Shown here in pieces: positions 63,320-64,000 of a stretch of 64,000 bases of DNA (position 1 is its first letter; the number at the start of each line of letters is the position of its first letter). The stretch covers positions 310,001 through 374,000 of the forward strand of contig NZ_MRDM01000014.1 in assembly GCF_002008165.1 (NCBI RefSeq). Reading direction: 5' to 3'. The position numbers and the translations under genes were made by a program. The DNA comes from Rhizobium laguerreae (GTDB taxonomy: Bacteria; Pseudomonadota; Alphaproteobacteria; Rhizobiales; Rhizobiaceae). The notes under the pieces are model-generated. The model did no database searches, was not told the origin of the DNA, and saw only the letters and a list, made by a program, of their open reading frames with translations.

Positions 63320-64000
63320 TCACGCGTCTTCGACGACGAAATTCACCAGTCGCCCCGGGACCACGATTTCCTTGACCACCATTCTGCCGTCGAGCAAGGC
63401 TATGACGGCAGGGTCGGATCGCACGGCTGCGAGCAGCGCCTCGCCAAGATCGGCGGCGGCTTCGAAGCGGTGGCGAACCTTGCCGTTGATCTGCACCACG
63501 TATTCTCGGGTCTCCATCTCGATCATTGCAGGGTCGAAGGCCGGCCAGGAAACCCATGTCAGCGTTCCCCGATGACCGAGCTTGCCCCATAATTCCTCCG
63601 CGATGTGAGGCGCAAAAGGTGACAGCAACAGCACGAACGTCTCGACGACCTCCTGCGGTCGCACGATCTCCGCCGTCAGCGCGTTGGCCAGCTCCATCAG
63701 CCGGGCAATGGCGGTGTTGAACCGCATTGCTTCGATATCCGAGGTCACGGCCTTCACCGTCTGGTGGCGCAAGCGCAGAAGCTGCGGGCTCGCAGTTTCC
63801 TCCCCCGCTGCCAGCGAGAGTTCGTCACGCTCGTCGCAGACGATGCGCCAGGCGCGCTCCAGAAACCGGCGCACGCCGATCACGCCGGCGGTCTGCCAGG
63901 GCTTTGCCGCATCCAGCGGCCCCATGAACATCTCGTACAGCCGCAACGCGTCGGCCCCGAACTGTTCGACGACATCGTCGGGATTGACGACGTTCAACTG
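63320..64000 (-). CDS. leuS: Leucyl-tRNA synthetase, C-terminal part, cut by the window edge
   Basis: The last 226 residues of a LeuRS that charges tRNA-Leu. They start just behind the KMSKS loop (LNVVNPDDVVEQFGADALRLYEMFMGPLDA), go through the anticodon-binding domain (RFNTAIARLMELANAL, LLSPFAPHIAEELWGKLGHRG) and end with VVQINGKVRHRF and EIVVPGRLVNFVV. The YEMFMGPLDA and HIAEELW...GH pattern resembles LeuRS of Firmicutes, whereas the usual alphaproteobacterial enzyme reads ADTARWFMLSDSPP there. It may therefore be a second, transferred leuS. The start is outside the window. Confidence 0.87.
   Translation of the reverse strand, partial: QLNVVNPDDVVEQFGADALRLYEMFMGPLDAAKPWQTAGVIGVRRFLERAWRIVCDERDELSLAAGEETASPQLLRLRHQTVKAVTSDIEAMRFNTAIARLMELANALTAEIVRPQEVVETFVLLLSPFAPHIAEELWGKLGHRGTLTWVSWPAFDPAMIEMETREYVVQINGKVRHRFEAAADLGEALLAAVRSDPAVIALLDGRMVVKEIVVPGRLVNFVVEDA

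Overview
The window reads as a chromosomal or chromid segment of a fast-growing rhizobium, most likely the Rhizobium leguminosarum/etli group. This rests on family recognition, not on a search: a RopA-type rhizobial porin, a Usg protein, cobT/cobS next to dgkA, many CUT1-type sugar ABC transporters, a GC-rich base composition with compact ATGA-coupled operons, and several dispersed intergenic palindromes that look rhizobial. I recognised no tRNA, rRNA or CRISPR array. One complete insertion sequence is present.

Layout. 1-10 kb (+): the end of an unidentified gene, then a catabolic operon with deoxyribose-phosphate aldolase (deoC), a two-domain aldehyde dehydrogenase of the ALDH16 type, an RbsD/FucU mutarotase, a ribokinase-family kinase and a complete CUT1 ABC transporter. 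Together these could import a (deoxy)pentose, anomerise it, phosphorylate it, split it and oxidise the acetaldehyde. 10.2-12.4 kb (-): an OmpA-family protein with a very long P/E/A/K-rich spacer. 12.7-15.2 kb (+): a polar amino acid ABC cassette without an ATPase gene. 15.4-21.2 kb: usg, a DUF2270 membrane protein, a TPR methyltransferase, and a cluster with GST, two ArsR-SRPBCC pairs and two DUF1801 genes. 21.4-25.7 kb (-): the alkanesulfonate operon ssuA-D-C-B. 25.9-28.9 kb: a small unknown protein, a beta-hydroxyacid dehydrogenase, an AlkD-like glycosylase and a LysR regulator. 29.3-30.4 kb (-): the porin. 31.1-42.2 kb: Lrp regulator, uracil-DNA glycosylase, thermonuclease, histidine kinase, dgkA, the divergent cobT/cobS pair, DUF1289, a membrane retropepsin, a half-size DMT protein, LysR, a non-canonical SDR and an ABC-2 exporter.

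42.2-43.96 kb: a gene-free stretch with two intrinsic terminators and no credible ORF (a candidate small RNA locus), followed directly by an intact IS3-family element with a 4-bp target duplication. 43.97-57.6 kb: a plant-oligosaccharide operon on the minus strand (solute-binding protein, two permeases, ATPase, GH2 beta-mannosidase, isomerase/epimerase, Gfo/Idh/MocA dehydrogenase, aldo/keto reductase, GH43 xylosidase), with a divergent LacI regulator. 57.7-63.2 kb (+): a Cache-domain histidine kinase and NarL-type response regulator, then a TRAP transporter (small permease, large permease with an FG-rich tail, TakP-like binding protein). The right edge cuts a leucyl-tRNA synthetase that does not look like the usual alphaproteobacterial enzyme.

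The points most worth a second look are the deoC-ALDH16-CUT1 operon, a single base at 20900 that appears to have removed a shared ATGA stop/start in an arsR-SRPBCC pair, the candidate RNA locus at 42.29-42.63 kb, the permease with two extra membrane segments, and the atypical leuS.
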